NCBI GenBank assembly: GCA_003279445.1
Contig: QCHT01000007.1
Location: forward strand, 38,020 to 102,019
Direction: 5' to 3'
Source of the DNA: Prochlorococcus sp. AG-402-G10
GTDB lineage: Bacteria; Cyanobacteriota; Cyanobacteriia; PCC-6307; Cyanobiaceae
Length of the DNA: 64,000 bases
Below are positions 1 through 10,033 of this stretch, one piece after another (within the stretch, counting starts at the first letter, position 1; each line of letters begins with the position of its first letter). Below the pieces are notes generated by a model. It was not told where the DNA came from. It worked only from the letters and a program-made list of their open reading frames with translations, and ran no database searches. The position numbers and the translations under genes were made by a program.

Positions 1-262
1 ATTTATGCAAAGCCTCATTGGATTCTTTCAATAAGTTGTGACCACTCAACAACATTTCCCCTTTGCAAATACTCCCCGAGGGAATTATTTGCAACAAAGC
101 CTTAGCTACAGTACTTTTACCAGAACCTGAACTCCCTAGCAATGCAAGGCGTTCTCCACACCCCAGAGTCAAATTCACCCCGTCTAAGACCCACTTCTTA
201 CTATGTGGATAAGAGACACTCAGATCTTTAATATTTAAGACATCCTTTTGAGAACAATTCAT
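1..262 (-). CDS. ABC transporter ATP-binding protein, N-terminal part (cut by window edge)
   Basis: The first 87 residues of an ABC-type ATPase are visible; the gene runs off the left edge. The start is the ATG whose complement lies at 260-262. After a short beta-strand region, a Walker A motif GSSGSGKST sits at residues 43-51, followed by IPSG and a short insertion typical of the importer class that includes dipeptide/nickel DppD/DppF proteins. The Walker B, signature and switch regions are outside the window, so the substrate cannot be told. It is divergent from the ppGpp synthetase gene, with about 55 bases between the two starts. Membership of the ABC ATPase superfamily is certain; the peptide-type assignment is an inference from the N-terminus. 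Confidence 0.85.
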   Translation of the reverse strand, partial: MNCSQKDVLNIKDLSVSYPHSKKWVLDGVNLTLGCGERLALLGSSGSGKSTVAKALLQIIPSGSICKGEMLLSGHNLLKESNEALHK

Positions 263-317
263 AAATTTCAGCAAGGCTGCTTAAGCCTTAATAAGATGAG
301 TTAACCCACTGGGTCAA

Positions 318-2648
318 ATGTTAAACGCCTCTTCTGCGTCTAATACATCACAGACCACATTGGCCTGGGATTTAACCATGTCTGATGAACCTTTGCTGAG
401 AGAAGATCTCATTAGAAGTTCTGATGACTATGGCATCCCACTACCAGAATGGTTGAGAAGTTGCATCAAGCAAGTCCCAACTCCTATAGGAGAATGCTGC
501 CCAACTGACTCAGAAGCATTACTAGCCTCAGCTTTTGATTTGGCATTTCGACTACATAAAGGTCAATTTAGAGTAAGTGGTGACCCATATATAATTCACC
601 CTGTTGCAGTGGCCAACCTCCTAAAAGAAATTGGAGCCAGTCCGAAAGTCATAGCAGCCGGCTTCCTTCATGATGTTGTTGAAGATACAAATATTTCTCT
701 TGATCAATTAGAAGAATATTTCGGGATTGAAGTTAGAGGCTTAGTTGAAGGCGTTACCAAGTTAGGAGGTATTCATTTCCCTAATAGAACAGAAGCTCAA
801 GCTGAAAACCTTCGCAAAATGTTTCTCGCAATGGCTAATGATATACGTGTGGTTCTTGTAAAGCTGGCAGATAGATTGCATAACATGAGAACCATAGATG
901 CCTTGCAACGTGACAAGCAAGAGCGAATTGCTCTTGAAACACGCGAAATTTATGCGCCCTTAGCCAATCGACTGGGGATAGGTCGCTTTAAATGGGAATT
1001 AGAAGACCTTGCATTTAAACTGCTTGAGCCAGGTGCTTACAAGCAAATACAACAAGAAGTGGTGACAAAACGCAGTGAAAGAGAAAAGCGCTTAGAAAAA
1101 ACAGTTGAATCACTAAGAACCCGCTTAATTAAGTCAGGTCTAAGCAATTGTGAAATCACTGGGCGTCCAAAACACTTATTTGGAATATGGAGTAAAATGC
1201 AACGTCAAGATAAAGAGTTTCATGAGATTTACGACGTTGCAGCACTTCGAATTATTGTTCCTAATTTAGAGACATGCTATAGAGCCTTAGCTGTTGTTCA
1301 CGATACATTCAGGCCTATACCAGGTCGTTTTAAAGATTACATAGGACTACCAAAGCCAAATGGCTATCAATCACTTCATACAGCTGTAATTGGTACACAT
1401 AGACCAATTGAAGTACAAATAAGAACACCTGAGATGCATCAGGTTGCTGAGTTTGGAATTGCCGCACACTGGAAATATAAAGAAGGTGGTTCTCCAGCTG
1501 CAGGCAATACAGAACGGTTTAACTGGCTTCGGCAACTTGTTGACTGGCAACAAGAGGAAGGGAGCTCTGATCATAATGACTACCTTTCATCTATCAAAGA
1601 AGATTTATTTGATGAAGAAGTGTTTGTCTTCACCCCTAAGGGAGATGTTGTGGGCCTCAGAAAAGGCTCAACTGCAATAGATTTTGCTTATCGAATTCAC
1701 TCTGAGATTGGGAATCATTGTCATGGTACACGTATTAATGACAAGTTGTGTGCATTGACTACTCCATTAAGCAATGGAGATTTTGTTGAGATAATCACAA
1801 GTAAGACAGCTCACCCAAGTCTTGATTGGTTGAACTATGTAGCCACTCCTACAGCAAGAAACCGCATAAGACAATGGTATAAGATTAGTCATAGGGATGA
1901 AACAATTCAAAGAGGCAAGGATCTATTAGAAAGGCATCTAGGTAGAAAAGGGTTTGATACATTGCTCAATGGTGCAGCAATGAAAAGAGTAGTGGAGAGA
2001 TGTAATCTAAAATCAACCGATGATCTACTTGCAGCCCTTGGTTTTGGTGCAATCACACTTCATCAACTACTCAATCGTCTAAGAGAGGAAATACGTCTTC
2101 AAAATATGACTACTCTATCTGCAGAAAAGAAAAATGAAGTTGTTGACAATATAACAAGTCATAAAGACACATTTACGCCTAGTAAATCTTCACTAAAGAA
2201 CTCGCCAATTCTGGGGTTGGAAGGACTTGAATATCGACTAGGTGGTTGTTGTAGTCCTCTCCCAGGAGAAGATATCTTGGGTACTGTTGCTTTAGGGAAT
2301 CATGGTATCACCATACATCGACAGGATTGTATCAATGTAGAATCAGTGCCAAGTGCAAGAAGGTTACCTGTTAGCTGGAATAATAGTGAGATTAGTCAAA
2401 ATAATAAATTCTCTACACAAATAAGAATTGAAGTAATTGATAGAGTCGGTGTTCTAAAAGACATCTTGATGCGTCTTTCAGATAATGGGATCAATGTGAG
2501 TGATGCACGTGTACAAACGTCTTCTGGAAGACCAGCCTGTATTGACCTCAAAATCGAGTTAAGAAATTCGGAGCAACTTCTGCTAACCATAAATAAAATT
2601 CGTTCTATGGCAGATGTTCTGGATATTGCTCGCACGGGCCAGAGTTAA
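318..2648 (+). CDS. spoT: Bifunctional (p)ppGpp synthetase/hydrolase (Rel/SpoT)
   Basis: Makes and degrades the stringent-response alarmone (p)ppGpp. Seen in order: an HD hydrolase domain with HPVAVANLL and the HD pair of GFLHDVVEDT (about residues 94-124), a synthetase domain with YDVAALRIIV, RFKDYIGLPKPNGYQSLHT (about 305-360), a TGS domain starting VFVFTPKGDV (about 438), a CCSPLPGE zinc-finger-like region near 650, and a C-terminal ACT domain from about 700. The RFKD signature in the synthetase is of the RxKD kind found in bifunctional Rel enzymes rather than RelA. At 776 aa it is slightly longer than usual; the ATG at 378 (MSDEPLL) would remove 20 poorly conserved residues and is an equally plausible start. 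It is probably the only long Rel enzyme of the cell, as is usual in cyanobacteria. Confidence 0.95.
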   Translation: MLNASSASNTSQTTLAWDLTMSDEPLLREDLIRSSDDYGIPLPEWLRSCIKQVPTPIGECCPTDSEALLASAFDLAFRLHKGQFRVSGDPYIIHPVAVANLLKEIGASPKVIAAGFLHDVVEDTNISLDQLEEYFGIEVRGLVEGVTKLGGIHFPNRTEAQAENLRKMFLAMANDIRVVLVKLADRLHNMRTIDALQRDKQERIALETREIYAPLANRLGIGRFKWELEDLAFKLLEPGAYKQIQQEVVTKRSEREKRLEKTVESLRTRLIKSGLSNCEITGRPKHLFGIWSKMQRQDKEFHEIYDVAALRIIVPNLETCYRALAVVHDTFRPIPGRFKDYIGLPKPNGYQSLHTAVIGTHRPIEVQIRTPEMHQVAEFGIAAHWKYKEGGSPAAGNTERFNWLRQLVDWQQEEGSSDHNDYLSSIKEDLFDEEVFVFTPKGDVVGLRKGSTAIDFAYRIHSEIGNHCHGTRINDKLCALTTPLSNGDFVEIITSKTAHPSLDWLNYVATPTARNRIRQWYKISHRDETIQRGKDLLERHLGRKGFDTLLNGAAMKRVVERCNLKSTDDLLAALGFGAITLHQLLNRLREEIRLQNMTTLSAEKKNEVVDNITSHKDTFTPSKSSLKNSPILGLEGLEYRLGGCCSPLPGEDILGTVALGNHGITIHRQDCINVESVPSARRLPVSWNNSEISQNNKFSTQIRIEVIDRVGVLKDILMRLSDNGINVSDARVQTSSGRPACIDLKIELRNSEQLLLTINKIRSMADVLDIARTGQS

Positions 2649-2682
2649 TTTCTAGGGACTGTAAAATCTATAAAAACTTTAG

Positions 2683-2724
2683 AAGAGATAGAACGCCTCT
2701 TTGATAAATGAATTTCTATCTCTT
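2683..2724 (+). terminator. Candidate 3' hairpin of the spoT transcript
   Basis: A perfect 11-bp inverted repeat (AAGAGATAGAA at 2683-2693 and its complement at 2714-2724) with a 20-base loop lies 35 bases after the spoT stop, in the 211-base convergent gap before the DUF2062 gene. There is no proper T-run after it, so an intrinsic terminator is only likely, and the rest of the gap shows no gene. Confidence 0.4.
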
Positions 2725-2859
2725 AGTTTCGAGTCTGTTGCAAAAAATCTAGAGAACAGTATTTTCGAAAATTGTCGAAACAGCCATATTCTCAAACATG
2801 CATAACATTTTCAAATTAACTATTGTTTGAAACACTTAGGAGTGATCCCAACAATGATT

Positions 2860-3342
2860 TTATCTGTGCCTACGGGGAATTTGAAGCGTACTTTTCTTAG
2901 AAGAGGATTTAAATAACATATACGAAATAAGACCAAAAATTAAGCCAAAGAATAATCCCACAAGTATTGAACCAAAGAAAATCCTACTACTAATTATCCA
3001 ACCCTGATTCCACATCTGCCGCTGGGTTAATCCACTCAAGTTATTTAATTCTCTTTCACTACCCAAAATGAAGGATCCAATCTTATAGTTAAACAAATAA
3101 AGAGGAATATATGTTAGAGGGTTACTAATCCATGTCCCAATAACAGCAAGCAAATGATTACCTTTAAACAAGCTCGCCAGGCAAGCCCCCATCAGGGATT
3201 GCAATCCAAAGAAAGGGAAACAACCACTAAAAACACCAACAGCTATTCCACGTGCTCTTTTAGCAGGTGTTCCTTCAAGATCCCAAAGCAAACGCAAGGA
3301 GTGTTGGAATTTATTAAACCACTTAAGGAGGGATCTAATCAT
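2860..3342 (-). CDS. DUF2062 family membrane protein
   Basis: A 160-residue integral membrane protein. The N-terminal part has the features of the DUF2062 family: RARGIAVGVFSGCFPFFGLQSLMGACLA, a glycine- and phenylalanine-rich segment, followed by GTWISNPLTYIPLYLF, where the NPLT box is the family hallmark. A last hydrophobic segment (about 118-145) precedes a basic tail. Function is unknown; some relatives are fused to glycosyltransferases in other bacteria. It is divergent from mnmE by 68 bases and convergent with spoT. Confidence 0.8.
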   Translation of the reverse strand: MIRSLLKWFNKFQHSLRLLWDLEGTPAKRARGIAVGVFSGCFPFFGLQSLMGACLASLFKGNHLLAVIGTWISNPLTYIPLYLFNYKIGSFILGSERELNNLSGLTQRQMWNQGWIISSRIFFGSILVGLFFGLIFGLISYMLFKSSSKKSTLQIPRRHR

Positions 3343-3410
3343 TTCAAACCCTTAAATATGGTACTGCAAAGTATGAATGTAATCGTAGAGAAAAATCGAA
3401 TAATAAGTTT

Positions 3411-4778
3411 ATGACTCTGACAAATCCTACAGAAGAAACAATCGCTGCTATAGCTTCAGCAGTCTCACCAGGAGAAGGGGCAATTGCAATTGTCAAAGTA
3501 TCTGGGCCTTTAGCAAAGAAAGTTGTATCAACTATTGTTCGAATCCCAGGAAAACAAGAATGGAAAAGCCACTCTATTCTTTATGGATATGTCATCGATC
3601 AAAAAACAACTAAAAAGATTGATGAAGTTTTAATATTAATAATGGATGGTCCAAGGAGTTTTACAGGGGAAGATGTAGTAGAGATTCATTGCCATGGAGG
3701 ATTGATAGCAGTTCAAGCAACACTTGAACAAGTGTTAATTCAACCCAATACAAGAAGGGCCTTTCCTGGAGAGTTCAGTCAACGTGCAGTCTTAAATGGA
3801 AGACTTGATATTACCCAAGCAGAAGCTATTCAAGAATTGATCAGTGCTCGAACTCAAAAAGCTGCTCAATTAGCCATGGCAGGAATGGATGGTGATATTA
3901 GCAATGCCATAAAGAAGATAAAGAACCAACTGATTGATCAGCTTAGTGAAATTGAAGCACGAATTGACTTTGAGGAAGATCTGCCAGCACTAAATTCAAA
4001 GACGCTCTTTGCTGATTTAATGCTAATCCGCGATCAGTTAAATCAACTTATTTCTGATGCAAAGCAAGGCTGCTTAATTCGTAATGGTTTAAAAGTTGCA
4101 CTTATTGGATCACCAAATGTAGGGAAAAGTTCTCTGCTCAATTTTTTCAGTAAAAAAGAAAAGGCGATCGTCACAAGCATGCCAGGAACTACAAGAGATC
4201 TGTTAGAAAGTGACGTTATTTTAAAGGGAATTCCGATCACACTTCTTGACACTGCTGGTATTCGGGAAACAAATGATGCAATAGAAAAAATAGGGGTCTC
4301 ACGAAGCCATAAAGCCTTATTAACTGCAGATGTGGTAGTACTAATTTTTGATGTTAGTCAAGGTTGGACAACTAATGACCAAAAACTTCTGAAGCAAATT
4401 CCAACAGACACACCTAAGCTGATCGTTGGTAACAAGTCTGATCTACCAAGCCAGGATTCAGGCTCCATAGCAAATGCGACTATGAGCGCATTAACTGGAG
4501 AAGGAGAAAATGAAGTGATTATGAAATTGTTAAAAATATGTGGAGCCAACACAACATCAGGAGTAGAAATTGCACTTAACCAAAGGCAACTTGATCTTGT
4601 AAATGATGCTGTAAATGCCATTGATCAAATAGCGGAGGTTGCCGCACAGCATTTACCATGGGACTTCTGGACCATTGACCTAAGAGAAGCTATCTACAAA
4701 TTAAATGAAGTGACTGGAGAAGAACTAACGGAAGTATTGCTAGATCGAATATTTGCAAGATTTTGTATCGGCAAGTAA
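3411..4778 (+). CDS. mnmE: tRNA modification GTPase MnmE
   Basis: Works with MnmG to modify U34 of certain tRNAs (5-carboxymethylaminomethyl/taurinomethyl class). The 455-residue length is normal. An N-terminal folate-binding fold begins EETIAAIASAVSPGEGAIAIVKVSG. The inserted G domain shows G1 GSPNVGKS (about 233-240), the TTRD switch (about 264-267), DTAG (about 279) and NKSD (about 341). The protein ends in FCIGK, the C-terminal C-[IL]-G-K whose cysteine is catalytic. All key residues are present. The start ATG directly follows an in-frame region without another plausible start. Confidence 0.97.
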   Translation: MTLTNPTEETIAAIASAVSPGEGAIAIVKVSGPLAKKVVSTIVRIPGKQEWKSHSILYGYVIDQKTTKKIDEVLILIMDGPRSFTGEDVVEIHCHGGLIAVQATLEQVLIQPNTRRAFPGEFSQRAVLNGRLDITQAEAIQELISARTQKAAQLAMAGMDGDISNAIKKIKNQLIDQLSEIEARIDFEEDLPALNSKTLFADLMLIRDQLNQLISDAKQGCLIRNGLKVALIGSPNVGKSSLLNFFSKKEKAIVTSMPGTTRDLLESDVILKGIPITLLDTAGIRETNDAIEKIGVSRSHKALLTADVVVLIFDVSQGWTTNDQKLLKQIPTDTPKLIVGNKSDLPSQDSGSIANATMSALTGEGENEVIMKLLKICGANTTSGVEIALNQRQLDLVNDAVNAIDQIAEVAAQHLPWDFWTIDLREAIYKLNEVTGEELTEVLLDRIFARFCIGK

Positions 4779-4883
4779 AACAACTTATTATTAAACAATG
4801 AAGTCTTACTCTCCTAGAAAATCACCAATTCATCACTCTCCTAAATCCCATCTACTCAAATCTTTTTTCTATCTACCGGAATC

Positions 4884-5753
4884 TTGAATATAATTACACC
4901 AACAATTAAAAATATGTTAGATACATGGCTTGATGAAGATTTAGGCCGAGGAGATCTAACCCAATCAGGTATTCATAGTAGCAAGATTGTAAATGCTCAT
5001 TGGGAATGCAAACAAAAGGGCATTTTCTGTGGAGGAGGACTTGTCAAATCTCTATATAGTCATCTAGATCCATCAGTCTCCATATTGTTAAAAAAAGCTG
5101 ATGGCGAAAGTTTCACGCATGGCGAAAGAATAATGAAATTAAATGGACCAGTCTCTTCGCTTTTAGCTGGGGAGCGAACCGCTCTCAACTTAGCTATGCA
5201 TCTCTCTGGGATAGCTACAGCAACTGAAAAGCTAGTTTCAGAGATTCAAAATACAGGAGTTCTTCTAGCAGACACACGTAAAACGACACCAGGGCTTCGA
5301 CAATTAGAAAAATATGCAGTGAGATGTGGAGGAGGAGTTAATCATCGATTAGGCCTCGATGATGCTGCGATGTTAAAAGAGAACCACATAGCATGGAGTA
5401 ATGGGATAGAGAGTTCTATCAAGAATCTAAGGAAAAGCATCCCATGGACAAGCAAAATCATTGTAGAAGCCGAAACAGATCAACAAGCCAAAGAAGCTGT
5501 GTTAGCTGGAGCTGATGGGGTTCTTCTTGATGAGATGTCAGTGGATTCCATACATAAGTTAGTTCCTCAATTACGAACACTGGCAAATCAGGCCTCTAGA
5601 GAAATCATGATCGAGGCTTCAGGCATCGATCCTACAGAAATTAAAAGCTATGCATCTACTGGGGTTGACATTATTTCAAGCAGTGCACCAGTTACTAAAA
5701 GTAATTGGATTGATTTCAGCATGAGATTTAGTGAGAAAGGAGAAAACGAATAA
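4884..5753 (+). CDS. nadC: Nicotinate-nucleotide pyrophosphorylase (carboxylating), QPRTase
   Basis: Converts quinolinate and PRPP to nicotinate mononucleotide in de novo NAD synthesis. The 289-residue protein has [12 protein letters not shown] near the N-terminus, the [29 protein letters not shown] core and KENH metal/phosphate-binding region (about 130-170), and EASGID near the C-terminus. The start is taken as TTG at 4884 because homologues have about 15 residues before the WLxED box; an ATG at 4914 would shorten it by ten. Its stop codon overlaps the argS start by one base (TAATG), suggesting translational coupling. Confidence 0.95.
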   Translation: MNIITPTIKNMLDTWLDEDLGRGDLTQSGIHSSKIVNAHWECKQKGIFCGGGLVKSLYSHLDPSVSILLKKADGESFTHGERIMKLNGPVSSLLAGERTALNLAMHLSGIATATEKLVSEIQNTGVLLADTRKTTPGLRQLEKYAVRCGGGVNHRLGLDDAAMLKENHIAWSNGIESSIKNLRKSIPWTSKIIVEAETDQQAKEAVLAGADGVLLDEMSVDSIHKLVPQLRTLANQASREIMIEASGIDPTEIKSYASTGVDIISSSAPVTKSNWIDFSMRFSEKGENE

Positions 5754-7564
5754 TGTATCAAATCTATCAAGAAATAAATAAGCAACTTAACAAGGCCTTG
5801 AATACTGCTTTTGCTAAAGAAGCATTAGCTGCTAAAAAGGCCGGCGAATCACTAAATCCACAATTAATGCCAGCTTCAAAACCAGATTTTGGAGACTTTC
5901 AAGTAAATGGGGCATTAACTTTAGCTAAAAAAATTAAACAGCCTCCAAGACAAATAGCTGAGCTAATAGTCATACAACTTCAAAAGAATAAAGAATTCAA
6001 CAATCTATGTTATCCACCCACAATAGCCGGTCCTGGTTTTATCAATATAACGATAAAGAATGACTGTCTTTGTCAAGAGTTATTAAGAAGGCTGAATGAT
6101 AAGCAACTTGGAGTTCCACTTGTAAAAAGTAATGATCAAACAAAGGAGTTAAAACCAATTATTGTTGATTTCTCTAGTCCCAACATTGCCAAAGAAATGC
6201 ATGTGGGACATTTAAGGTCAACTATTATTGGTGATTCAATTGCACGAGTTTTAAGTTTCCGTGGTTATCAGGTCCTACGCCTAAATCATGTAGGAGACTG
6301 GGGTACACAATTTGGGATGTTAATCACATACCTTAAATTAGTTATTCCAGAAGCATTAACAACTCCTAATCTAATAAATATTGGGGACTTAGTTGATTTT
6401 TATCGAAAAGCAAAGAAACGATTTGACGAGGACGAATACTTCCAAAAATGCTCCCGAGAAGAGGTTGTCAATCTTCAACAAGGTAAGCAAGAAAGTCTTA
6501 AAGCTTGGAAACTATTATGTGAACAATCTCGTCAAGAGTTTCAAAAAATCTATGATCGTCTTGATATTGAACTTTGTGAGAGAGGTGAATCTTTTTACAA
6601 TCCTTTCTTGAGGAATGTGGTTAAAGATCTCGAAAAATTAGGGCTATTAGTTGAAGACGAAGGGGCTAAATGCGTTTTTCTAGAAAACATAAGAGGAAAA
6701 GAAGGGAAGCCTTTCCCTTTAATCATTCAAAAGTCAGATGGAGGATTTAATTATGCAACAACTGACTTAGCCGCAATTCGATATAGGTTGCAGTGTCATC
6801 CAAATGGTGATGGGGCCGAACGGATCATCTACGTCACTGACTCTGGGCAGTCAAATCATTTCTCAAGTGTCTTTCAAGTTGCAAAACGAGCACAATGGAT
6901 TCCCAAAGAATGCAAGGTTGAACATGTCCCCTTTGGACTTGTACAAGGTGAAGATGGCAAAAAACTAAAGACACGCTCAGGAGAGACAGTACGTCTCAAA
7001 GAATTACTTGATGAAGCAGTAGAAAGAGCCAAAATAGACATAGAAAAACGGCTTCATGAAGAAAGCCGTGAAGAAACGGAAGACTTTATTCATAACGTCT
7101 CAACTACAATTGGCATTGGAGCTGTGAAATATGCAGACCTTAGTCAAAACAGAACTACAAATTATCAATTTAGTTTTGATCGAATGCTCTCATTACAAGG
7201 CAATACAGCACCATACCTATTATATGCTCTAGTTCGTATTGCTGGAATTAATCGCAAAGGTGGAAATTTAGGCACCACAGAAAAGTCCCTAAAATATAAC
7301 CAGCCTGGAGAATGGAGATTAATTCGAGAACTATTGAAATTTGATGAAGTCATTTTAGCTGTCGAAGAAGAATTATTGCCTAATCGATTATGTAGTTATT
7401 TATTTGAATTAAGTCAAGAGTTTAATCGATTTTACGATCAAATACCTGTTTTAAAAGCAAAGGAACCAGAAAGATCCTCTCGGCTAGTTCTATGCCAACT
7501 AACAAGAGATATTCTAAAAAAAGGATTAAGCCTCTTAGGTATTTCAACATTGGAGAGAATGTGA
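5753..7564 (+). CDS. argS: Arginyl-tRNA synthetase
   Basis: Class I aminoacyl-tRNA synthetase for arginine, 603 aa. The N-terminal additional domain precedes the catalytic site, where [19 protein letters not shown] (about residues 144-163) carries the HIGH-type motif as HVGH. The second signature appears as [15 protein letters not shown] (about 401), the ArgRS variant of KMSKS, and the C-terminal DALR anticodon-binding domain ends [10 protein letters not shown]. The gene is one base out of register with nadC (shared A of TAATG) and overlaps the start of hisC in the same manner, so the three appear to form one unit. Confidence 0.97.
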   Translation: MYQIYQEINKQLNKALNTAFAKEALAAKKAGESLNPQLMPASKPDFGDFQVNGALTLAKKIKQPPRQIAELIVIQLQKNKEFNNLCYPPTIAGPGFINITIKNDCLCQELLRRLNDKQLGVPLVKSNDQTKELKPIIVDFSSPNIAKEMHVGHLRSTIIGDSIARVLSFRGYQVLRLNHVGDWGTQFGMLITYLKLVIPEALTTPNLINIGDLVDFYRKAKKRFDEDEYFQKCSREEVVNLQQGKQESLKAWKLLCEQSRQEFQKIYDRLDIELCERGESFYNPFLRNVVKDLEKLGLLVEDEGAKCVFLENIRGKEGKPFPLIIQKSDGGFNYATTDLAAIRYRLQCHPNGDGAERIIYVTDSGQSNHFSSVFQVAKRAQWIPKECKVEHVPFGLVQGEDGKKLKTRSGETVRLKELLDEAVERAKIDIEKRLHEESREETEDFIHNVSTTIGIGAVKYADLSQNRTTNYQFSFDRMLSLQGNTAPYLLYALVRIAGINRKGGNLGTTEKSLKYNQPGEWRLIRELLKFDEVILAVEEELLPNRLCSYLFELSQEFNRFYDQIPVLKAKEPERSSRLVLCQLTRDILKKGLSLLGISTLERM

Positions 7565-8685
7565 TGATATCTGTTAACCCATGTTCCCCAGAGATTCCTA
7601 AAGCTCGTTTGGAGATAGAGGGAATGAATGCATACTCAGCACCTTTAGAAGGCCGCAGAAAGCTTCTGCGGCTGGATTTTAATGAAAATACGATTGGTCC
7701 TAGTCCAAAAGTAATAGAAGCTATTCGTAATATTACCTCAGAAGAAATCGCTGTATATCCTGAATACAAAGGATTAAGGAAGGCATTTGCCAACAATCTA
7801 AATGCCTCCTTGAGTTTAGGTTCTATTGTTCCTAATCAAATAGCTATCTTTAATGGTGTAGATGCGGCAATACATTCTATTTTTTATGCCTATGGCGACC
7901 GTGGAAAAATATTCTTAACAACAACTCCTACCTTTGGTTACTATAATCCATGTGCAAATATGCAAGGGATGAAAATAATTGAAATTCCATACGAAGGTAG
8001 AAGCTTTAATTTTCCTTTAAACCAAATTTCCCTATCTCTAAGAAACCTAAAGCCAAAAATTTTAATCATATGTAATCCGAATAACCCAACAGGAACCAGT
8101 TTAGAGGCAAGGAAGATTATTCAATTAGCACAAGAGTCACCACAAACACTAATAGTAATTGACGAGCTTTACGAGGCATTTTTAGGAGATAGCATTATTC
8201 CAATAGTTAATTTTGACCAAACACCTAACCTTATTGTGCTGAGATCTCTTTCTAAGACCTCAGGCCTAGCAGGACTACGTATAGGCTTTGCAATAGGTCA
8301 TCCGGAAGTAATTGATCGTATCAATCGAGTAACTGGTCCATATGACATTAACAGCTTTGCAGTAACAGCTGCTTTTGCAGCACTTGGGGATCAAGTCTAT
8401 ATCGATAATTATGTAGCCGAGGTCTTAAAAGCTAGATCATGGATAAAAAAAGAATTATCAAAAGAGAAAATACATCATCATCTAAATTCTGGTAATTACT
8501 TTTTACTCTGGCCGGATCAAAACCCAATAGCAATAGAAGAGCATCTTAAGACTTCAGGTATTCTCGTTAGAAATATGAAGAACAAACATTTAATAGATGG
8601 CTCATTAAGAGTCAGTATTGGTACAACTGATCAAATGAAATTATTTTTAGATATGTATAAAAAAGCAGCTAAGTTACTTCATTAA
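7564..8685 (+). CDS. hisC: Histidinol-phosphate aminotransferase-like protein (class I/II aminotransferase)
   Basis: PLP-dependent aminotransferase, 373 aa from the ATG at 7564, which overlaps the argS stop by one base; the open frame reaches 24 codons further upstream inside argS but that part is not conserved-looking. Seen: LDFNENTIGPSP near the N-terminus, a CNPNNPTGT box (about 178), the aspartate of IDELYEAF and the PLP lysine in SLSKTSGLAGLRIGF (about K231). These features and the length match the HisC family (histidine step seven). Some HisC-like proteins act on other amino acids, so the substrate is inferred. Its end overlaps the convergent MBL-fold gene by 12 bases. Confidence 0.85.
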   Translation: MISVNPCSPEIPKARLEIEGMNAYSAPLEGRRKLLRLDFNENTIGPSPKVIEAIRNITSEEIAVYPEYKGLRKAFANNLNASLSLGSIVPNQIAIFNGVDAAIHSIFYAYGDRGKIFLTTTPTFGYYNPCANMQGMKIIEIPYEGRSFNFPLNQISLSLRNLKPKILIICNPNNPTGTSLEARKIIQLAQESPQTLIVIDELYEAFLGDSIIPIVNFDQTPNLIVLRSLSKTSGLAGLRIGFAIGHPEVIDRINRVTGPYDINSFAVTAAFAALGDQVYIDNYVAEVLKARSWIKKELSKEKIHHHLNSGNYFLLWPDQNPIAIEEHLKTSGILVRNMKNKHLIDGSLRVSIGTTDQMKLFLDMYKKAAKLLH

Positions 8686-9411
8686 ATTAATGATTGTCCT
8701 CTCAGGTAGTTTGCTTGGGAGTCGATAGTTTGTACCTGATTTTATCGTTTCAAGGTTCTTCATTACATCTAAAAAAGGCTGAATATCTGTCTGATCACAA
8801 TTAGAAGGCTTTTTTCTACGGATATATTGCACCGGAATCACAATTCTAGGGTTCAATTCCTCAACTATTTTGGCAGCCTTTTTAGCTGTAAACACCTTTG
8901 CACCTCCTCCAACACCTATAAACAAGACATCAGGCCGACCTAAAAGCAATTTATCTTGAGGCTCTAAAGAACCTGCAATACCTCCTAGGTGAGCAAAGTT
9001 TATGCCTCCCTGTGTCCATTGCCAAAATGTTCCATAGCCAAATCTTCTCCCTCCTACATGGTCATGTGCAGTAGAAAAACCTTCCAAGCTTAAGCCTCGA
9101 ATCCGATATGAACCAGGTTTAACAAAAAAAACACCTTCCTTTCTCCAGTAACCTTCATCAGCCAACTCAGAGCTTGCAAGAACAATGTCTGGAATAACAT
9201 TGGGTTCTCTCAATCCCTTTGCACATCCGACTGCCTTAAAAGGATTTAACAAAACCGAATGACCTCCACCTCTAATTAAAAAAGAACTATGGCCAAAACT
9301 CTTAATCTCTAATACCTCAGCAAAACCTTGTGCACTTAAACTAAACACCATTGCAAAAGACATGGATACTTGCTGGAAAATCGATTGAAATCGCAAAAAT
9401 TTAGTGATCAT
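8674..9411 (-). CDS. Metallo-beta-lactamase-fold protein with degenerate metal site, probably exported
   Basis: A 245-residue protein of the UlaG-like/Lactamase_B_3 branch. The N-terminus has a hydrophobic segment ending in SAQGFA and looks like a signal peptide or anchor. The fold is recognisable from FGHSSFLIRGGGHSVLLNPF, a YGTFWQWTQGGINFAHLGGI segment and PDVLFIGVGGG. However, where relatives have HxHxDH this protein has SSELADEG; the aspartate of HLGD is glycine (HLGGIAG); and the histidine of IPxHY is glutamine (IPVQY). It is therefore probably not a metal hydrolase. The start is ATG at 9411; a TTG nine bases upstream is possible. It is last in the prfB-DUF3285-ybeY-dgkA-trpG run. Confidence 0.8.
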   Translation of the reverse strand: MITKFLRFQSIFQQVSMSFAMVFSLSAQGFAEVLEIKSFGHSSFLIRGGGHSVLLNPFKAVGCAKGLREPNVIPDIVLASSELADEGYWRKEGVFFVKPGSYRIRGLSLEGFSTAHDHVGGRRFGYGTFWQWTQGGINFAHLGGIAGSLEPQDKLLLGRPDVLFIGVGGGAKVFTAKKAAKIVEELNPRIVIPVQYIRRKKPSNCDQTDIQPFLDVMKNLETIKSGTNYRLPSKLPERTIINLMK

Positions 9412-9426
9412 ACAAAACAAGAATAG

Positions 9427-10020
9427 TTAGGCCTCAGCCAATCCTAAAAAGTTACCGAGCAAGTGATGTCCAGATTCAGTCAGTACGCTTTCAGGGTGAA
9501 ACTGTACTCCATACAAATTTTGGAAGTCTTTATGGCGTAGTCCCATTATTGTGCCATCTTTTAGCCAAGCAGTAACTTCCAAAGACTTAGGCAAAGAGGC
9601 TCTATCAGCAATTAAGCTATGATATCTAGTCGCAACAAGAGGGTCTGACAATCCTGAAAAGATACCCGTGCCATGATGAAAAACCTTAGATGTTTTTCCA
9701 TGCATGAGTTCCTTAGCTCTAATGATTTTGCCTCCAAAAGTTTGAGCAATTGCCTGATGGCCTAAACAAACCCCAAGAATAGGTTGATTGCTAGATAATT
9801 CATTTAAAATATCTAAGCACACTCCAGATTGATCAGGGTCTCCTGGTCCAGGAGAAAGAACTATTGCAGCAGGTTTGAGAGCCTTTATTTGAGAAATGGA
9901 AATCTCATCATTGCGTCTTACTAAAATCTCTTTTGCTAAGGGATATGTTCCAGAGAGCTCACCAAAGTACTGCACAAGGTTAAAGGTAAAGCTGTCATAA
10001 TTGTCAATAACTAAAAGCAT
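9427..10020 (-). CDS. trpG: Anthranilate/aminodeoxychorismate synthase glutamine amidotransferase subunit
   Basis: Class I glutamine amidotransferase that passes ammonia to the chorismate-using partner (TrpE or PabB). The 197 residues from ATG at 10020 begin LLVIDNYDSFTFNLVQYFGE, the family's typical N-terminus; the open frame extends eight codons further but that part overlaps dgkA. The triad is visible: cysteine in GVCLGHQAIA (about 77) and histidine plus glutamate in VQFHPESVLT near the C-terminus. In many cyanobacteria one such subunit serves both tryptophan and folate synthesis; which one applies cannot be told here. Thirteen bases separate it from dgkA. Confidence 0.93.
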   Translation of the reverse strand: MLLVIDNYDSFTFNLVQYFGELSGTYPLAKEILVRRNDEISISQIKALKPAAIVLSPGPGDPDQSGVCLDILNELSSNQPILGVCLGHQAIAQTFGGKIIRAKELMHGKTSKVFHHGTGIFSGLSDPLVATRYHSLIADRASLPKSLEVTAWLKDGTIMGLRHKDFQNLYGVQFHPESVLTESGHHLLGNFLGLAEA

Positions 10021-10033
10021 GGGGTTACAATTT

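Noticed and set aside
7422..7796. 124-codon minus-strand frame over the argS/hisC junction
   Set aside because: It is antisense to two genes with full family motifs, and its translation shows no domain; a shadow frame.
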